From the NCBI RefSeq assembly GCF_030345335.1, contig NZ_JAPVRC010000007.1, forward strand, positions 1 to 64,000: DNA of 64,000 nt, given 5' to 3'. Positions 54,406-63,077 of this stretch are shown one piece after another. The stretch is from Halobacillus campisalis (GTDB lineage Bacteria > Bacillota > Bacilli > Bacillales > Halobacillaceae). Every line of letters begins with the position of its first letter. The stretch's first letter is position 1. Under the pieces are notes generated by a model, which did not search any database, was not told the DNA's origin, and saw only the letters and a list, made by a program, of their open reading frames with translations. A program made the translations under genes and the position numbers.

Positions 54406-55575
54406 TCAGGGGCGCTCGATAATTGTCGCTATCCCTTGACCGCCTCCGATACAAGCGGTTATTAGAGCGAATCTTCCGCCTGATCGATTCAGCTCATAGA
54501 GCGCTTTAGTCGTAAGAATCGCTCCAGTAGCCCCCAGTGGATGTCCATGTGCGATAGCTCCTCCATTAATATTCACCTTGTCCAGGTCCATTTCCAGTTC
54601 TCTGTTGCAAGCTAACACTTGACCGGCAAAAGCCTCGTTAATTTCAATTACATCCATATCATGTAGAGAGAGCCCCGATTTTTGCAATACTTTTTTTGTT
54701 GCAGGCACGGGTCCTATACCCATAATATTTGGATCGACGCCTGCTACAGCACTTTCACGTACGATGGCTAACGGTTTCACCCCGGACTCTTCCGCTTTCT
54801 CTCTCGACATCATAACAAGTGCCGATGCTGCATCGTTCAACCCAGAGCTGTTCCCTGCTGTAACGGACCCACCTTCCACAAATGCCGCCTTTAATTTAGA
54901 TAACCCTTCAATATTTGTTCGCGGACGTGGATGCTCATCAATTTGAAATTGAATAGGATCACTTTTTCGAACGGGTACTTTTATGGGGATGATTTGCTCA
55001 TCAAAACGTCCCTCTTCCATAGCACTCGCCATTCGCCGCTGACTTTGATATGCGAATTGATCCTGTTCCTCTCTACTAATCTGATATTCTTCCACTAGAT
55101 TCTCAGCTGTTATCCCCATTGGAGGGTCTCCTATCTCTTTTGGGGCCAATTGAGATTTTCTGAATTTAGGAGGGGCAGGACTATACGCCTTCTCCGGGCG
55201 TTCCATTAAATAAGGAGCTTGACTCATGCTTTCTGTTCCACCAGCTACGTAAATATCTCCCTCCCCAGATCGAATAGCCTGGGCTGCTAGATTGACCGCA
55301 TTCAACCCTGAGCCACATTGTCGATCGATGGTTAAGCCTGGCAAATTAATTGATAGTCCCGTCTGCAGAGCGGATAATCGAGCAATATTACCTCCTCCGC
55401 TAAGTACGTTACCGAAAATAACATCCTCAATAAGTTCCGGATCTACCTGAGCACGTCGTATGGATTCTTTGATCACTTCTGCACCTATAATATGAGCAGG
55501 TATAGAAGCCAACGTTCCTCCTTGTTTCCCAATAGCTGTACGCACAGCTGAAACAATCACTGCTTCTCGATTCAT
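54406..55575 (-). CDS. Acetyl-CoA C-acyltransferase (thiolase)
   Basis: A 389-aa thiolase with the nucleophilic cysteine in IDRQCGSGLNAVN (near residue 88), GGAIAHGHPLGATGA and the second cysteine in ITACIGGGQGIA. Last gene of the operon starting at 59329, 22 bp after an SDR gene. It should perform the final thiolytic step. A paralogue lies at 42231-43415. Confidence 0.92.
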   Translation of the reverse strand: MNREAVIVSAVRTAIGKQGGTLASIPAHIIGAEVIKESIRRAQVDPELIEDVIFGNVLSGGGNIARLSALQTGLSINLPGLTIDRQCGSGLNAVNLAAQAIRSGEGDIYVAGGTESMSQAPYLMERPEKAYSPAPPKFRKSQLAPKEIGDPPMGITAENLVEEYQISREEQDQFAYQSQRRMASAMEEGRFDEQIIPIKVPVRKSDPIQFQIDEHPRPRTNIEGLSKLKAAFVEGGSVTAGNSSGLNDAASALVMMSREKAEESGVKPLAIVRESAVAGVDPNIMGIGPVPATKKVLQKSGLSLHDMDVIEINEAFAGQVLACNRELEMDLDKVNINGGAIAHGHPLGATGAILTTKALYELNRSGGRFALITACIGGGQGIATIIERP

Positions 55576-55597
55576 AGTTCCAACTCCTTAACCAGAT

Positions 55598-56371
55598 TTA
55601 CATAGCGTGTGATCCACCATCGACGATCATTACATCTCCTGTGATATAGTCCGATGCGGGGGCAGCGAGGAATACAGCAGCACCTTTCAAATCATTCTCC
55701 GAACCGAACTTTCTTAACGGAGTTCCTTTAAGGAATGCCTCTTCTCCTTTTTCTATTAAAACTTTCGACATCTTCGTAGGAAAGAATCCAGGAGCAATGG
55801 CATTTACATAAATACCTTTAGGTCCCCATTTGACAGCGAGATCCTTTGTAAAAGTAATCACGGCCCCTTTACTGGAATTGTAGCCGATCGTATTCATATA
55901 CTCCGGGTCAGAACCTTTCAGACCTGCTACAGATGCAATGTTAATAATTTTTCCATATCCTTGTTCAAGCATCACCTTCCCGACAGCCTGCGACATGAGA
56001 AAAGTTCCTGTCATATTCACGTTTATCACTTTCTGCCATGCGGCAAGAGGCATCTCCTCCACTGGCGCCCCCCAGGTAGCCCCGCTGTTATTCACTAAAA
56101 TATCAATCGTTCCGTATTTCTCGACTGTTTTATTCACGACCTTTTGAATATCCTCTTCACTTGTAATATCACACTTAAGTGCGAGTGACCCTGCTCCAAG
56201 CTTAGCAAGCTCGTCACTTACTTCCTGACAGGCCTCTTGTTTTCTTGAGCAAACGACAACATTTGCACCAGACTCTGCATAACCTTCTGCAATTTGTTTC
56301 CCTAACCCTCTTCCTCCACCAGTTACTATGGCCGTCTTTCCTGAAAGGTCAAACAATTGTTTAATATGCAT
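55598..56371 (-). CDS. SDR-family oxidoreductase
   Basis: A 257-aa classical SDR with TGGGRGLGKQ (about residues 17-26), NNSGATWG in place of the usual NNAG, and the catalytic YNSSKGA. GGAGGG precedes the ATG. Placed between the MaoC hydratase and the thiolase genes, it probably oxidises the 3-hydroxyacyl-CoA. Confidence 0.88.
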   Translation of the reverse strand: MHIKQLFDLSGKTAIVTGGGRGLGKQIAEGYAESGANVVVCSRKQEACQEVSDELAKLGAGSLALKCDITSEEDIQKVVNKTVEKYGTIDILVNNSGATWGAPVEEMPLAAWQKVINVNMTGTFLMSQAVGKVMLEQGYGKIINIASVAGLKGSDPEYMNTIGYNSSKGAVITFTKDLAVKWGPKGIYVNAIAPGFFPTKMSKVLIEKGEEAFLKGTPLRKFGSENDLKGAAVFLAAPASDYITGDVMIVDGGSHAM

Positions 56372-56461
56372 TGGGGCTCCCTCCTGTACCGCTGATGGTT
56401 GGTTTACGGCTGCCTCGTCATTTCTCCTACCTGTTCGCTCTATCCTTATGTAGGAAATGCT

Positions 56462-56863
56462 TCAGATTTTTTTAAGTACGACTGTACCTGTAATGACTGC
56501 CCTGCCATCCTGATTCTCCGCATTCACTTCAAAGCTCATTTTTTCTTCACTGTCATCTTCCAATCTAGCATGCAGAGTGATCACGTCATCGATAAAGACC
56601 ATCCCTTTGAAACGAATCGCGTAGTTCTCCATGAAGGCTTCTTCATAGTAGGGGGTAAACAGCTTCGCAAGATTTCCCATCGTCCACATCCCATGAGCAA
56701 TGACTCCAGGCAGGCCAGCCTTTTCAGCTTCCTCGTCAATGGTATGAATGGGATTATAATCTCCTGACGCTCCGGCATATTTGATCAAATCAATTCTGGC
56801 TACAGGGGGAAGAGTGATTTCTTCTAAAGACTCACCAACCGGCAGACCTTTTAATGAATTCAC
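56462..56863 (-). CDS. MaoC-type hydratase, catalytic half
   Basis: A 133-aa single-hotdog enoyl-CoA hydratase. The hydratase-2 motif is intact: GDYNPIHTIDEEAEKAGLPG followed by VIAHG, with the catalytic Asp and His. It starts with GTG overlapping the stop of the partner gene in a GTGA arrangement, so the two are made together. The pair looks like a split double-hotdog (R)-hydratase of the heteromeric type known from actinobacterial side-chain catabolism. Confidence 0.87.
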   Translation of the reverse strand: MNSLKGLPVGESLEEITLPPVARIDLIKYAGASGDYNPIHTIDEEAEKAGLPGVIAHGMWTMGNLAKLFTPYYEEAFMENYAIRFKGMVFIDDVITLHARLEDDSEEKMSFEVNAENQDGRAVITGTVVLKKI

Positions 56864-57309
56864 ACCCTCATCTCCCTTCGAACCGCTTCTGTAATAATAA
56901 CGACCTGTTCCTCCGTAAAAATCAGTCGTCCTTCGAGGTCTTCCCCGAACCTATTTAATAGTAAAAATCCCATCTCTCCACTTTTTCCGTTTCTTTCATA
57001 GTAATCTTTGACCTCTGAATAACAGAGAATGTCTTCTCCTACAAGCAGCGGCCGCTCGTAATGATAGATTTGTTCACCATGTATGAGACCTTTGTTTGGA
57101 AGCTTCAACTCCTCAATCGTTCCATAATCAAAAACTCGAGGGAAAGTGGGTGGAGCAATGTTTTGGTGATAACGAGACTGCTTCCCTGTTTCTTCACAGA
57201 CAAAAATAGGGTGAAGATCACCGATAGACTCGGCGAATTTTTTGACTGCTCCTCTTTCCACCGTGTTTTTCACCTTTGCTGATCGTTTACCTATGCCATG
57301 CGTGAACAT
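56860..57309 (-). CDS. MaoC N-domain-like subunit (FAS1-like dehydratase domain)
   Basis: A 149-aa hotdog protein of the MaoC N-terminal-domain type, with the LIHGEQIYHYERPLLVGED segment typical of this half and no full catalytic GDxNPxH motif. It should form a heterodimer or heterotetramer with the catalytic partner encoded directly downstream (4-bp overlap) and help bind bulky acyl-CoA substrates. The ribosome site is weak (GAAGTGG). It lies 18 bp after the FabG-like SDR. Confidence 0.83.
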   Translation of the reverse strand: MFTHGIGKRSAKVKNTVERGAVKKFAESIGDLHPIFVCEETGKQSRYHQNIAPPTFPRVFDYGTIEELKLPNKGLIHGEQIYHYERPLLVGEDILCYSEVKDYYERNGKSGEMGFLLLNRFGEDLEGRLIFTEEQVVIITEAVRREMRV

Positions 57310-57327
57310 GAAACCACTTCGCTTTCA

Positions 57328-58092
57328 TTAATTTTTAGGCCCTCCGGCTACATACATCACTTGACCACTGACAAAAGAAGATCGTTCATCAGCAAAAAAG
57401 GCTACGGCATTGGCGATGTCCTCAGCTTTGCCGCTTCTTCCAACTGGAATGTTTTCTACACTTGCCTTAACTAGATCTTCAAACGAAATGCCAATGCGTG
57501 CAGCGGTTTGTTTCGTCATTTCAGTTTCAATAAACCCTGGTGCGACAGCGTTACACGTAATTCCAAATCTGCCCAGTTCAATTGAAAGCGTTTTCGTAAA
57601 ACCTTGTAAACCAGCCTTGGCTGTTGCATAATTCGCCTGCCCACGGTTACCTAATGCAGAAGTTGATGAAATATTGATGATTCGTCCATATTTATTCTCG
57701 ACCATATACTTCTGAGCGGTTTTTGCTGCGTTAAAAGACCCTTTTAAATGAACGTTCATCACAGTATCCCAATCTGAACCTTCCATTTTAAATAACATGT
57801 TATCGCGTATCACTCCGGCATTATTTACGAGAATATCAATCGATCCGAACTTTGAATGGGCCGCTTCCATAGCAGCTTCTACCTGATCAGCCTCTACTAC
57901 ATCAGCTACCTGGGTCATGACATCAAACCCCTTTTCTCTCAACTCATTTTCAGCCTCAAGTAATGCTTCTTCATTAATATCAATAATAGCCACTTTTGCG
58001 CCTTCTTCAGCCAGTCGTTCGACAATTCCCTTTCCTATGCCACGACTTCCTCCGGTTACAAATGCTGCTTTTCCTTCAAACTTTCCCGCCAT
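57328..58092 (-). CDS. FabG-like SDR
   Basis: A 254-aa short-chain dehydrogenase resembling 3-oxoacyl reductases: TGGSRGIGKG (about residues 12-21), NNAGVIRDNMLFKM, catalytic YATAKAG and the C-terminal SGQVMYVAGG. In this operon it most likely interconverts 3-hydroxy- and 3-oxoacyl-CoA. TTGGAGGG precedes the ATG. Second gene of the operon. Confidence 0.9.
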   Translation of the reverse strand: MAGKFEGKAAFVTGGSRGIGKGIVERLAEEGAKVAIIDINEEALLEAENELREKGFDVMTQVADVVEADQVEAAMEAAHSKFGSIDILVNNAGVIRDNMLFKMEGSDWDTVMNVHLKGSFNAAKTAQKYMVENKYGRIINISSTSALGNRGQANYATAKAGLQGFTKTLSIELGRFGITCNAVAPGFIETEMTKQTAARIGISFEDLVKASVENIPVGRSGKAEDIANAVAFFADERSSFVSGQVMYVAGGPKN

Positions 58093-58159
58093 AACTATCC
58101 CTCCAATATAGTAAACTGCTCCACGCCTTGTGCGGGGCTGCCGCTTGACCCATGCAGGA

Positions 58160-59329
58160 TCAACCTATTTTGACATGTCCTTTTAACAGGTTTCTAGAAA
58201 TAATTAATCGCTGGATTTCATCTGTGCCGTCGTAAATTCTCCACAACCTGGCTTCTCGATACCAGCGTTCAATCGGAAGCTCCCTCGTGTAACCCATGCC
58301 TCCATGGATCTGAAGCACACGGTCTACCACCCTATTTCCCATGTTGGCTCCATATAATTTTGCCATCGATGCCGCATGACGATTATCTTCTCCCTGATCG
58401 AGCGTGAATGCTGCATTGAGAACAAGCCATTTGGCTGCTTCAATTTCAACTGCAGAATCTGCGATTTGCCACTGAATTGCCTGCCTGCTCGAAATCGGCT
58501 TACCGAACGTTTCGCGCTCTTTCGAATAGTCGACCGCCATTTTCAGCAGCCGTTCGGCAGCTCCTACAGCCCGTGCTCCGACTATCCACCTCGCGAATCC
58601 GATCCACTCCAGACCAAGATCATATCCTGCGTTCACTTTCCCTAAAATATTACGATCGGGAACTCGGACGTTATCAAAAACCAAACCAGCAGGTCCCCAT
58701 TCCCCCATGGTATGAATATACTCAGATTTCCAGCCCATCTCCCGGTCCGCAATAAAACAAGTTACTCCTTCACGACCTCCAGATGATTCGTGCAGCTCCT
58801 TATTGGTAATGGCGACTACCATGACGAAATCGGCTTCATTTCCTCCCGTTATAAACGTTTTTTCCCCGTTTAAGATCCATTCATCTCCGTCTTTGACCGC
58901 CGTCATTTTCAGATTTCTCGTATCTGAACCTGCCCCCGGCTCTGTCATCGCAAAACATGACCTTTTCTCTCCGTTTATTGTAGGCAATAAATAATTTTGT
59001 TTCTGTTCCTCATTGCCATAATAGAGAATATTATCGGCCGACCCTCCAAATTGAAACGGAACAAAAGTTTTAGATACTTCTATAAGGACGATGGCCATCA
59101 TCATCTGTCCTAAATCAGCACCTCCGTATTCTTCGGGTGTATTAATGCCCCAAAACCCTGCATCTTTAGCTTTTAATTGAAGTTCTTTCATTTTTTCCGA
59201 GGAAATTCCAGGCTTACCTTCTCTTTCATTTCTTAACACATCATTTTCCAAAGGTATTAATTCTTTTTCAACAAATTTACGAATAGTTTTTTGAACCATT
59301 TGTTGTTCGTCAGTTAAACGTAAGTGCAT
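58160..59329 (-). CDS. Acyl-CoA dehydrogenase with Asp at the usual catalytic Glu
   Basis: A 389-aa acyl-CoA dehydrogenase and first gene of the operon. FAMTEPGAGSDTRNL and YSKERETFGKPI are normal. In the position where most family members have YEGTxEIQ it reads IYDGTDEIQ, so the usual catalytic base is Asp. The inserts and the motif GFWGINTPEEYGGADLG recall the ACAD10/11 or CaiA-like subgroups. GGAG precedes the ATG. A TetR-type operator lies just downstream of its promoter. Confidence 0.9.
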   Translation of the reverse strand: MHLRLTDEQQMVQKTIRKFVEKELIPLENDVLRNEREGKPGISSEKMKELQLKAKDAGFWGINTPEEYGGADLGQMMMAIVLIEVSKTFVPFQFGGSADNILYYGNEEQKQNYLLPTINGEKRSCFAMTEPGAGSDTRNLKMTAVKDGDEWILNGEKTFITGGNEADFVMVVAITNKELHESSGGREGVTCFIADREMGWKSEYIHTMGEWGPAGLVFDNVRVPDRNILGKVNAGYDLGLEWIGFARWIVGARAVGAAERLLKMAVDYSKERETFGKPISSRQAIQWQIADSAVEIEAAKWLVLNAAFTLDQGEDNRHAASMAKLYGANMGNRVVDRVLQIHGGMGYTRELPIERWYREARLWRIYDGTDEIQRLIISRNLLKGHVKIG

Positions 59330-59381
59330 ACAACGATCTCCATTCTCTTAGGATTTTAGAAAAATTACTGTATGAACCTTC

Positions 59382-59441
59382 ACATACTAACTAGTCAGTA
59401 TGTATTACTACCATAATATTTTAAACTTTCAGAAAATACAA
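59382..59441 (-). promoter_or_regulatory. Promoter and TetR-type operator (copy A) of the acyl-CoA operon
   Basis: On the minus strand TTGTAT (59436-59441), a 17-bp spacer and TATTAT (59413-59418) form the promoter. A 22-bp palindrome at 59382-59403, with arms ACATACT and AGTATGT around AACTAGTC and one mismatched pair, starts about 10 bp after the -10 box. Bound repressor would block transcription. Confidence 0.8.
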
Positions 59442-59843
59442 CCCATATTTTGTCACTTGTTGAATTCATTTAAAGTATAAGCTGCCTTTTCACAAGAAAT
59501 TTCTTCTGCTTTTATTAGAAAAAGGAACGAGGAAAACGACTTGCCATCCTGCCCAGTTCCATTCCATTTTGCTACACCCGCCACTAGCTTATCCTCTTTT
59601 TTTACCGGTATTAAACCTTCTCGTTAGACATCGACTAACACTTTGTATAACGAAAAAAAACCACATTTTTTTGATGTGGTTAACTTCCAACTCCCCCTGA
59701 ATTCACGGAGTATTATAATAGGATCGATTCCTTTTTCTAACAATAAACAAATCTATATATTATAATTAATATAATTCTTCTTATTGATACGAAGGAATAG
59801 GACAAATACCTTTACTCATAACTTTCATATAGGAGGGGATTGT
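59404..59843. other. Intergenic stretch between divergent genes
   Basis: About 440 bp holding the acyl-CoA operon promoter, an orphan terminator-like hairpin (59659-59681) and AT-rich promoter-like sequence ahead of the HKD gene (for example TATTATAAT near 59711). No gene with a ribosome site could be supported. Confidence 0.6.
59659..59681 (-). terminator. Orphan minus-strand terminator-like hairpin
   Basis: AACCACAT pairs with ATGTGGTT. The minus strand then has a T-run, but no minus-strand gene ends here. It may be a relic of a lost gene or may block antisense transcription into the acyl-CoA promoter. Confidence 0.5.
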
Positions 59844-60425
59844 ATGGATGCTGTAACCGTTGCCTCAACTTTAGTAATCGGTTCGATGGCTATTGGAATA
59901 TATACACTTCATTGGAAAACGAAATCTTTGAAGGAAGCTAAACTAGACTATATTTTTTCTAAGTCTAATAAATCTCCTAAAAAAAGAATCATTCGTCTAA
60001 TCGATCAATCGAAGAAATCTTTGGATGTTGCAATCTTTTTACTGACTGAAGAAGCTTTTGTCAGTCACATCGTTAATGCCTCAAAGCGAGGGGTAAACGT
60101 AAGGGTAATCACAGATATTACACAAACGAATACTTTGCCTGCACAAAAGGACAATGTACAACAGCTCATTGATGCCGGGGTTCCTGTGAAGGTAAATTAT
60201 CACGAAGGAAACATGCACCTTAAAGTGATAGTATCTGACAAAAAAACAGTTACTACTGGTTCATATAATTTCACTAAGTCAGCTGAAAATAAAAATGACG
60301 AAATCCTTCTCACTATAAAGAGTAAGGAAATCGCTAAAGAGTGGTCGAGCAAGTTTGATCACATGTGGAAAGACGAAGAAAATTACGGGCCATTGAAGAG
60401 AATTCCTTTAAAAAAAGATGCATAA
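59844..60425 (+). CDS. Membrane-anchored single-HKD phospholipase D-like protein
   Basis: A 193-aa protein with an N-terminal hydrophobic segment (about residues 4-22) followed by one PLD-like domain. The HKD motif is complete: HLKVIVSD then TVTTGSYNFT, near residues 133-150. With one HKD it would need to dimerise, as the Nuc-type endonucleases do. AGGAGGGG precedes the ATG at 59844; a longer in-frame reading from 59784 lacks a ribosome site. Nuclease or phospholipase activity cannot be told apart from the sequence. Confidence 0.82.
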   Translation: MDAVTVASTLVIGSMAIGIYTLHWKTKSLKEAKLDYIFSKSNKSPKKRIIRLIDQSKKSLDVAIFLLTEEAFVSHIVNASKRGVNVRVITDITQTNTLPAQKDNVQQLIDAGVPVKVNYHEGNMHLKVIVSDKKTVTTGSYNFTKSAENKNDEILLTIKSKEIAKEWSSKFDHMWKDEENYGPLKRIPLKKDA

Positions 60426-60433
60426 ATATAAAT

Positions 60434-60462
60434 AAAGGTTCGTCCATGCACGGACCTTTTCT
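60434..60462 (+). terminator. Intrinsic terminator after the HKD gene
   Basis: AAAGGTTCGT pairs with ACGGACCTTT (one T.G pair), loop CCATGC, followed by TTCTC. Confidence 0.75.
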
Positions 60463-60801
60463 CATTTGAATATACCAGGCTTCGGTTATTTCTATAGATA
60501 TCTATTTCGAGCTCTCGCTCTCCAGGGTATACGCTGTCCCGCTATTTTCACGGGAGTCTCACCGTTTCCCTCCCCTTTCCATATAAGTATCTCGAAACCG
60601 CTTCAAGAAAAAGCAAACATTTATGTTAGCATGCTGATTGTTAATACGGCAGCGAACCCGGGGTGAAACAAAGTCTTCCAGAATCCTGTCATATTTTTGA
60701 ATAACTCTTTTATAAAATCAGCATCCGCCTTTAATATAGTCTTTTTTAAAAAGATAATCCACCTCCGCTAGATCTGCCTCAGTAGCTTCTAAATGAGTCA
60801 C
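60463..60801. other. Gene-poor stretch with a degenerate repeat copy
   Basis: About 340 bp with a shortened TTTCGAGA-bounded element (60504-60599). Nothing else supportable was seen. Confidence 0.65.
60504..60599 (-). repeat. TTTCGAGA-bounded repeat element, degenerate short copy
   Basis: Begins ATTTCGAGC and ends ATCTCGAAACC, with the interior block CACGGGAGTCTCACCGTTT matching the reverse orientation of the family. About 96 bp, with much of the interior missing. Non-coding. Confidence 0.6.
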
Positions 60802-61257
60802 TTATTTATTATAGTCCCACAAAATCACCCATTCTCCTTCCACTTTTGCGACAAATACCTCTTGATGAAGCTTGAAATGCCCATATTTACCTTTATATGT
60901 CTGAATGACAGTAGTGGCATATACAACTCCGATTGGATCACGGTCTTTTTCCATCGTCCAGTTTTTTATTTTTTTTGATCCCTCTAGAGAAAAAGTGAAG
61001 GTGGTCACTCCGAAATGATTCATAAATACATGAGCCCGATCCTGAAGGTAACTGCCTTTTGCGAATTTTTCTTTCATAAAAGGGTGCAGCAGTTCCCATG
61101 AATCTGAAAAATTCCCTTCCTGCTCATATGTATAAAAAGATTCAACAATGCGCTTTGCTTGTTGTTCAGGTGATGTGTAGATGAATATAGCAATCGTAAC
61201 AGCTATCGGGATGAGGGCTATGGCACTGAAAAGCATGATTTTCTTCGGTGATCCCAT
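60802..61257 (-). CDS. Membrane-anchored hypothetical protein
   Basis: A 151-aa protein with one N-terminal membrane segment (IMLFSAIALIPIAVTIAIFIY, about residues 7-27) and an extracytoplasmic domain of about 120 residues. That domain starts with a helix (QQAKRIVESFYTYEQEGNFSDSWELLHP) and continues with strands, a pattern seen in NTF2-like folds. AGGAGGGG precedes the ATG at 61257; the longer in-frame ORF upstream has no ribosome site. No family was recognised. Confidence 0.75.
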   Translation of the reverse strand: MGSPKKIMLFSAIALIPIAVTIAIFIYTSPEQQAKRIVESFYTYEQEGNFSDSWELLHPFMKEKFAKGSYLQDRAHVFMNHFGVTTFTFSLEGSKKIKNWTMEKDRDPIGVVYATTVIQTYKGKYGHFKLHQEVFVAKVEGEWVILWDYNK

Positions 61258-61399
61258 AATAAGCTCCCCTCCTTTTTCTATAACGATATGCTTGGACTTC
61301 CTAAGTAAACACAGAAAAAGAAGGGTTTCCCTAATAATGGTGGGTTCAAAATCAAACTTATTTGCAGGAACGAAAACCATAAAGAAATAAGCAAGTACT

Positions 61400-61433
61400 A
61401 AAAACGTCCAGGGGTTAACCCCTGGACGTTTTT
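61400..61433. terminator. Strong intrinsic terminator
   Basis: Perfect 15-bp stem AAAAACGTCCAGGGG with CCCCTGGACGTTTTT, loop TTAA, T-runs on both sides. It lies about 160 bp downstream of the minus-strand monooxygenase gene and probably ends that transcript. Confidence 0.85.
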
Positions 61434-61589
61434 ACATGCATTTCTATATAACGAAATTCTCTTTACTTACAAAGGTGCTTATGATTTATCTTTCGAATTC
61501 AGAAATAAACCCTTGCTTCTTCATCCATAATTAGCATTCGTTCACCACTCAGACCTTATGCTTAAACGCTTTTTTAAAGCAGGTTATCA

Positions 61590-62987
61590 TTATGAATAAC
61601 TCTTATTTAGACTGCGGCGATATTTACTCGCTGGATGATCCTCCGGCAGCGTGCTGCTTCCATGTGGAAAAAGTTTTTCCCTCATCGTTCCTTGCTCATA
61701 CTCTGTCTTGTACAATCCACGATCTTGTAAAATCGGAATGACAAGATCGATGAAGGATTCTAAATCTCCCGGGGACACGAGGTGATTCAAGTTGAATCCA
61801 TCGATACCTGATTCTTCGAATTGATATTGGATTTGATCGGCTACTTCTTGTGGATTACCTACGATGATATTTGGTCGATCTAAGCCTTCAAAGCGCTTTA
61901 GTACTTCACCGACTGTCTGCTGCTGTTTAGGTGCATCTTTGGTAAGAGTAGCCGCTTTATAGTGGCCGCCTTCTGTTTTCTTTTTGTATTGGAAAATTTC
62001 ATCCGGATCCTGCGCTTCGAATTCTGCTACATCATAGCCGCTTGCTCCATACTGGGCTTTAGCTGCATCAGGACTCCAGACATTATTATATTCTTCAAAC
62101 TTCTTCTCAGCTTCTTCTGTAGTTTCGGCTACGATTACAGTTAGAAAGCAAATGATTTTCAAATTTTCCGGATTACGGCCGTGCTTTTCAGCTCTTTCTT
62201 TTATATCGTCTGAGTAATAACGAATTCGCTGGGGCGTCGGTCCTCCGACAAAAATGCATTCCGCATGTTTGGAAGCGAATTCTCTCCCCCGCTCTGAAGT
62301 CCCTGCCTGATATATCACTGGAGTCCTCTGTACGGATGGTTCGCTTAGATGAGGCCCTTCCACACTGAAGTAATGACCTTCATGATTAATTTCGTGAACT
62401 TTCTCGGGATCTACGAGCGTTTCATTTTCAGCATCCTCTACGACAGCTCCCTCGTCCCAGCTTTGTTCCCAAAGCTTGTATGACACATCAAGATACTCAT
62501 CAGCAATATCATAGCGTTCATCGTGCTTAATCATATTTTCCAACCCGAAATTCCTTGCCGCATTTGGTAAATAAGAGGTCACAACGTTCCAGGCAACCCG
62601 GCCTTTCGTTAAATGATCGAGCGTCGAAAACCTTCGCGCATTGCCAAACGGAGGTTCATATGTAGTACTGACCGTAACAGCAAAACTCAAGTTTTCTGTA
62701 ACACTTGCCATCGCTGAAACGAGCATAGCCGGATCGTTCAACGGTACACTCAACCCATCACGAATAGAAGGTTCCTTACTTTGACGATACACATCATAGA
62801 TACCAAGAACATCCGCAAAAAATACAGCATCGAACTTTCCTTTTTCCAAAAGTTTCGCCAGCTCCACCCAATAGTCCAAATCTTTGTAACGGCGGTGCCG
62901 TTTACTTTCCGGGTGTTTCCAGAACCCATGGGAATTGTGCATCGAACTATTCATATCGAATGCATTAATAATCATCTTTTTACTCAA
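61590..62987 (-). CDS. FMN-dependent monooxygenase, LLM class (NtaA/SnaA/DszA type)
   Basis: A 465-aa luciferase-like flavin monooxygenase. The N-terminal segment FDMNSSMHNSHGFWKHP, AWNVVTSYLPNAARNFG and VIYQAGTSERGREFASKHAE are typical of the NtaA/SnaA/DszA subfamily, which uses reduced FMN from a partner reductase to oxidise chelators, sulfones or thioethers. The start is TTG at 62987, 8 bp after AGGAGG. A SAM-I riboswitch precedes it, so it is induced when methionine/SAM is low. That points to release of sulfur from an organosulfur compound. No flavin reductase gene is adjacent. Confidence 0.88.
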   Translation of the reverse strand: MSKKMIINAFDMNSSMHNSHGFWKHPESKRHRRYKDLDYWVELAKLLEKGKFDAVFFADVLGIYDVYRQSKEPSIRDGLSVPLNDPAMLVSAMASVTENLSFAVTVSTTYEPPFGNARRFSTLDHLTKGRVAWNVVTSYLPNAARNFGLENMIKHDERYDIADEYLDVSYKLWEQSWDEGAVVEDAENETLVDPEKVHEINHEGHYFSVEGPHLSEPSVQRTPVIYQAGTSERGREFASKHAECIFVGGPTPQRIRYYSDDIKERAEKHGRNPENLKIICFLTVIVAETTEEAEKKFEEYNNVWSPDAAKAQYGASGYDVAEFEAQDPDEIFQYKKKTEGGHYKAATLTKDAPKQQQTVGEVLKRFEGLDRPNIIVGNPQEVADQIQYQFEESGIDGFNLNHLVSPGDLESFIDLVIPILQDRGLYKTEYEQGTMREKLFPHGSSTLPEDHPASKYRRSLNKSYS

Positions 62988-63020
62988 TTGACATCCTCCT
63001 CGACTCTTTAAAATACAAAA

Positions 63021-63047
63021 AACCTCTTCTCGGGAAAAGAAGAGGTT
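63021..63047 (-). terminator. SAM riboswitch terminator
   Basis: AACCTCTTCT pairs with AGAAGAGGTT. A T-run follows on the minus strand. It lies between the S-box aptamer and the monooxygenase start and serves as its expression platform. Confidence 0.9.
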
Positions 63048-63077
63048 TTAATATACAGATACTCGTATACAGCTCTC

